Shown in pieces: positions 61,781-64,000 of a stretch of 64,000 bases of DNA. The notes under the pieces were generated by a model that saw only the letters and a program-made list of their open reading frames with translations, had not been told where the DNA came from and searched no databases. Made by a program: the position numbers and the translations under genes. The first letter of the stretch is position 1. Each line of letters starts with the position of its first letter. The DNA comes from Pseudosulfitobacter koreensis (GTDB lineage Bacteria; Pseudomonadota; Alphaproteobacteria; Rhodobacterales; Rhodobacteraceae), in NCBI RefSeq assembly GCF_024733015.1, contig NZ_JANKJG010000006.1, positions 124,001-188,000 of the forward strand. Reading direction: 5' to 3'.

Positions 61781-62857
61781 ATGTTTTATCGTGAAGCAGG
61801 CGAATTCAGCACGACATACAAGGATGACAGCCAGACCTTTCCGATCAAGTTCGACCGGTGGCGTTACTACTTCGTGCTGTTCGTGGCGGTGTTCGTCATT
61901 CCGTTCATGGTCAACGACTATTGGGTCAACTCGATCTTCCTGCCGTTCCTGATCTATGCGATTGCCGCGATCGGGCTGAACATCCTGGTGGGTTATTGCG
62001 GGCAGGTGTCGCTGGGCACCGGCGGGTTCATGGCTGTGGGCGCCTATGCGTGCTACAAGCTGATGACTAGCTTTCCCGATGTCAGCATGTTCGTGCATGT
62101 CATCATTGCAGGCGCCATCACGGCGGTGGTCGGGGTGCTGTTCGGTCTGCCGTCCTTGCGCATCAAGGGGTTCTACCTGGCGGTGGCGACGCTGGCGGCG
62201 CAGTTCTTTCTGGTGTGGCTGTTCAACCGCGTGCCGTGGTTCTACAACTATTCCGCTTCGGGCCAGATCAACGCACCCGAGCGTGACACATTCGGCGTGC
62301 TGATCACCGGGCCCAACACCGAAGCCTGGGCTGCCTATCTGTTCTGCGTGGTCTTCACCATCGTCAGCGCCGTGATCGCACGCAACCTGACGCGCGGATC
62401 TGTGGGACGCAAATGGATGGCAATCCGCGACATGGACATCGCCGCCGAGATCATTGGGGTGAACCCGCTGACCGCCAAGCTGAGCGCATTTGCCATCTCG
62501 TCGTTCTTTGTCGGCGTCTCGGGCGCGCTGTTCTTCAGCGTCTATCTGGGCGCGGTCGAAGTGGGCGAGGTCTTTGGCATCAACAAGTCGTTCCTGGTGC
62601 TCTTCATGATCATCATCGGCGGGCTGGGCAGCATCTTTGGCAGCTTTGCCGGGGCGGCCTTTCTGGTCCTGTTGCCCGTGGCACTGAAGGTCGTGGGCGT
62701 GGATTGGCTGGGCTGGCCCACCGACATCGTGGCGCATCTGCAGCTGGTGATCGTGGGGGCGCTGATCATCGTGTTCCTGATCGCCGAGCCACATGGCATC
62801 GCGCAGCTTTGGCGCGTGGCCAAGGAAAAATTGAGATTGTGGCCATTCCCGCACTGA
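61781..62857 (+). CDS. Branched-chain amino acid-type ABC transporter permease (LivM-like)
   Basis: A 358-residue permease with an N-terminal cytoplasmic extension of about 30 residues before the first helix. LivM blocks: YAIAAIGLNILVGYCGQVSL (about 63-82), GTGGFMAVGAYACYKL, SLRIKGFYLAVATLAAQFF and the coupling loop GRKWMAIRDMDIAAEIIGVN (about 208-227). No fused ATPase, unlike some LivM proteins. The ATG at 61781 follows GGGAGAAG. Confidence 0.93.
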   Translation: MFYREAGEFSTTYKDDSQTFPIKFDRWRYYFVLFVAVFVIPFMVNDYWVNSIFLPFLIYAIAAIGLNILVGYCGQVSLGTGGFMAVGAYACYKLMTSFPDVSMFVHVIIAGAITAVVGVLFGLPSLRIKGFYLAVATLAAQFFLVWLFNRVPWFYNYSASGQINAPERDTFGVLITGPNTEAWAAYLFCVVFTIVSAVIARNLTRGSVGRKWMAIRDMDIAAEIIGVNPLTAKLSAFAISSFFVGVSGALFFSVYLGAVEVGEVFGINKSFLVLFMIIIGGLGSIFGSFAGAAFLVLLPVALKVVGVDWLGWPTDIVAHLQLVIVGALIIVFLIAEPHGIAQLWRVAKEKLRLWPFPH

Positions 62858-62952
62858 CGGGGCTGGCGACCAAGACTGGCGGGGACGAACCCTGCCCTGC
62901 GTAAGGCTCCGGTAAAGGGGCTGCATCGGAAAAACCAAGGGAGGAAACACCG

Positions 62953-64000
62953 ATGAAGATGAAGTTTGCGACAATGGCGGTTGCTGCCGTGATGGCGGCA
63001 GGCCCGGTGATGGCGGATCTCGTGTTCCCGTCGCTGAGCTATCGGACCGGGCCCTATGCGGCCAGCGGCATTCCCTTTGCGGATGGATATGCCGATTACT
63101 TCACCCTGCTGAACGAGCGGGATGGCGGCATTGGAGGTGCCCCCGTCCGCATGGTGGAATGTGAAACCGGCTATAACACCGAAAAAGGCGTGGAATGCTA
63201 CGAATCCACCAAGGGTGAAGGCGCGCTGGTCTATCAGCCGCTGTCCACCGGCATAACCTATCAGCTGATCCCCAAGGCGACGGCTGACGGCATCCCGATC
63301 CACTCGATGGGCTATGGCCGGACGTCGGCGTCGAACGGCACCGTGTTCAGCCACGTGTTCAACTATCCCGCCAACTACTGGGATGGTGCGTCGGGTGCGA
63401 TCAACTATCTGCTGGAAGAGAACGGTGGCAATCTGGACGGCAAGAAGATCGCGCTGATCTACCACAACTCGGCCTATGGCAAGGAGCCGATCCGCACGCT
63501 GGAAGAGCTGCAGAAACAACATGGTTTTGAGCTGACGCTGCTGCCCGTCGACCACCCAGGTCAGGAGCAGAAATCGCAGTGGCTGCAAATTCGCCGTGAC
63601 CGTCCCGACTATGTCGTGATGTGGGGTTGGGGCGTGATGAACCAGGTTGCCGTGCAAGAGGCGGTGAACATCCGCTATCCGATGGAAAACTTCATCGGTG
63701 TGTGGTGGTCGGGTTCCGAAGCGGACGTGATCCCCGCAGGCGCTGCGGCGAATGGCTACAAGGCGCTGACGTTCCACGGCGTCGGCAAGGACTATCCGGT
63801 CTATGACGACATCCAGAAATTCGTTCTGGACGCAGGCAAGGCTGCCGGTGCGGGCGACCAGATCGGTACGGTCCAGTATAACCGTGGCATGTACGCCGCG
63901 ATGCTGGCAGCCGAGGCGGCGCGGACAGCGCAGGAAATCCACGGCACTGCGGACATCACCCCCGCGATGATGCGCGATGGCATGGAAGCGCTGGAGATCA
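62953..64000 (+). CDS. Branched-chain amino acid-type ABC substrate-binding protein (N-terminal part)
   Basis: The first 349 codons of a periplasmic binding protein; the end is cut by the right edge. Signal peptide 1-22 (ending GPVMA). The mature part follows the Peripla_BP_6 fold: LVFPSLSYRTGPYAASGIPF at its start, then MVECETGYNTEKGVECYEST and KKIALIYHNSAYGKEPIRTL. This version with SLSYRTGPYAASGIP is the kind found with an AMP-ligase in the operon, where substrates are probably organic or aromatic acids rather than amino acids; that is inference. GGGAGGAAACACCG ribosome site. Confidence 0.92.
   Translation, partial: MKMKFATMAVAAVMAAGPVMADLVFPSLSYRTGPYAASGIPFADGYADYFTLLNERDGGIGGAPVRMVECETGYNTEKGVECYESTKGEGALVYQPLSTGITYQLIPKATADGIPIHSMGYGRTSASNGTVFSHVFNYPANYWDGASGAINYLLEENGGNLDGKKIALIYHNSAYGKEPIRTLEELQKQHGFELTLLPVDHPGQEQKSQWLQIRRDRPDYVVMWGWGVMNQVAVQEAVNIRYPMENFIGVWWSGSEADVIPAGAAANGYKALTFHGVGKDYPVYDDIQKFVLDAGKAAGAGDQIGTVQYNRGMYAAMLAAEAARTAQEIHGTADITPAMMRDGMEALEI

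Noticed and set aside
60614-62974. A 786-codon open frame on the minus strand opposite the Liv-type permeases
   Set aside because: It is antisense to three clear transporter genes with family motifs, has a low-complexity His/Gln/Arg-rich translation, and no ribosome site or family match. It is a by-product of G+C-rich codon use.
1-64000. tRNA, rRNA, insertion sequences, prophage or integrative elements
   Set aside because: No cloverleaf-like gene, rRNA segment, transposase, integrase or terminal repeat was recognised on either strand, although small RNAs without known motifs could be missed by eye.

Overview
The window is a contiguous, gene-dense stretch of high-G+C alphaproteobacterial chromosome. 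Gene order and families point to the Rhodobacterales, most likely the roseobacter group: an RpoE/ChrR zinc anti-sigma locus, a DUF1674 protein, a DUF3035 lipoprotein next to lspA, rbfA-truB-rpsO-pnp, a bacterial ALDH16 paired with deoC, and a two-domain M16 protease pair. No tRNA, rRNA, CRISPR array, insertion sequence or prophage was seen. The species cannot be named from the sequence alone.

Layout. 1-3800: start of an aldehyde dehydrogenase (cut by the left edge), a 1-Cys peroxiredoxin, a GT25 glycosyltransferase, an Lrp/AsnC regulator and a divergent old-yellow-enzyme reductase. 3850-12830 (all minus strand): the translation/RNA-decay block rbfA - DUF2233 - truB - DUF1643 - RTX-repeat protein - rpsO - usp - alanine/sodium symporter - pnp, with accessory genes inserted into the classical order. 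12920-24700: dapB, a small secreted protein, a methyltransferase, a LysR regulator, a DUF1674 protein, rsmB-like, heparinase II/III, purH, lspA, the DUF3035 lipoprotein and two M16 proteins. 24710-32170: ALDH16-deoC (deoxyribose catabolism) and, divergently, a Mn/Zn-type ABC importer behind two Fur/Mur-like palindromes. 32180-38160: HIU hydrolase, class III aminotransferase, mutL, rmuC, a 55-residue small protein and chrR. 38160-43570: rpoE with a recognisable sigma-E-type promoter, and divergently a five-gene lipid/redox operon (flavin amine oxidase, DUF1365, MFS, DUF3833, SDR).

43570-51840: saccharopine dehydrogenase-like, GST, histidine phosphatase, a stand-alone formate dehydrogenase alpha subunit, and an HscC-type Hsp70 with a membrane-anchored partner whose J-domain lacks HPD. 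51910-57660: M20 amidohydrolase; a hybrid kinase / response regulator / WGR-domain mini-protein operon; a DUF1007-NicO metal pair. 57790-64000: acyl-CoA ligase followed by branched-chain-amino-acid-type ABC transporter genes (ATPase, two permeases, start of the binding protein), with two tiny reading frames filling the ligase-ATPase and ATPase-permease junctions.

Most of the window is ordinary core genome. The items most worth a second look are the divergent sigma-E-like promoters and their lipid operon lacking a CFA synthase, the HscC/degenerate-J pair, the WGR mini-protein whose tail reads into a dispersed intergenic repeat, the chained mini-cistrons in the acyl-CoA ligase/ABC operon, and the metal-responsive palindromes before the metal importer.
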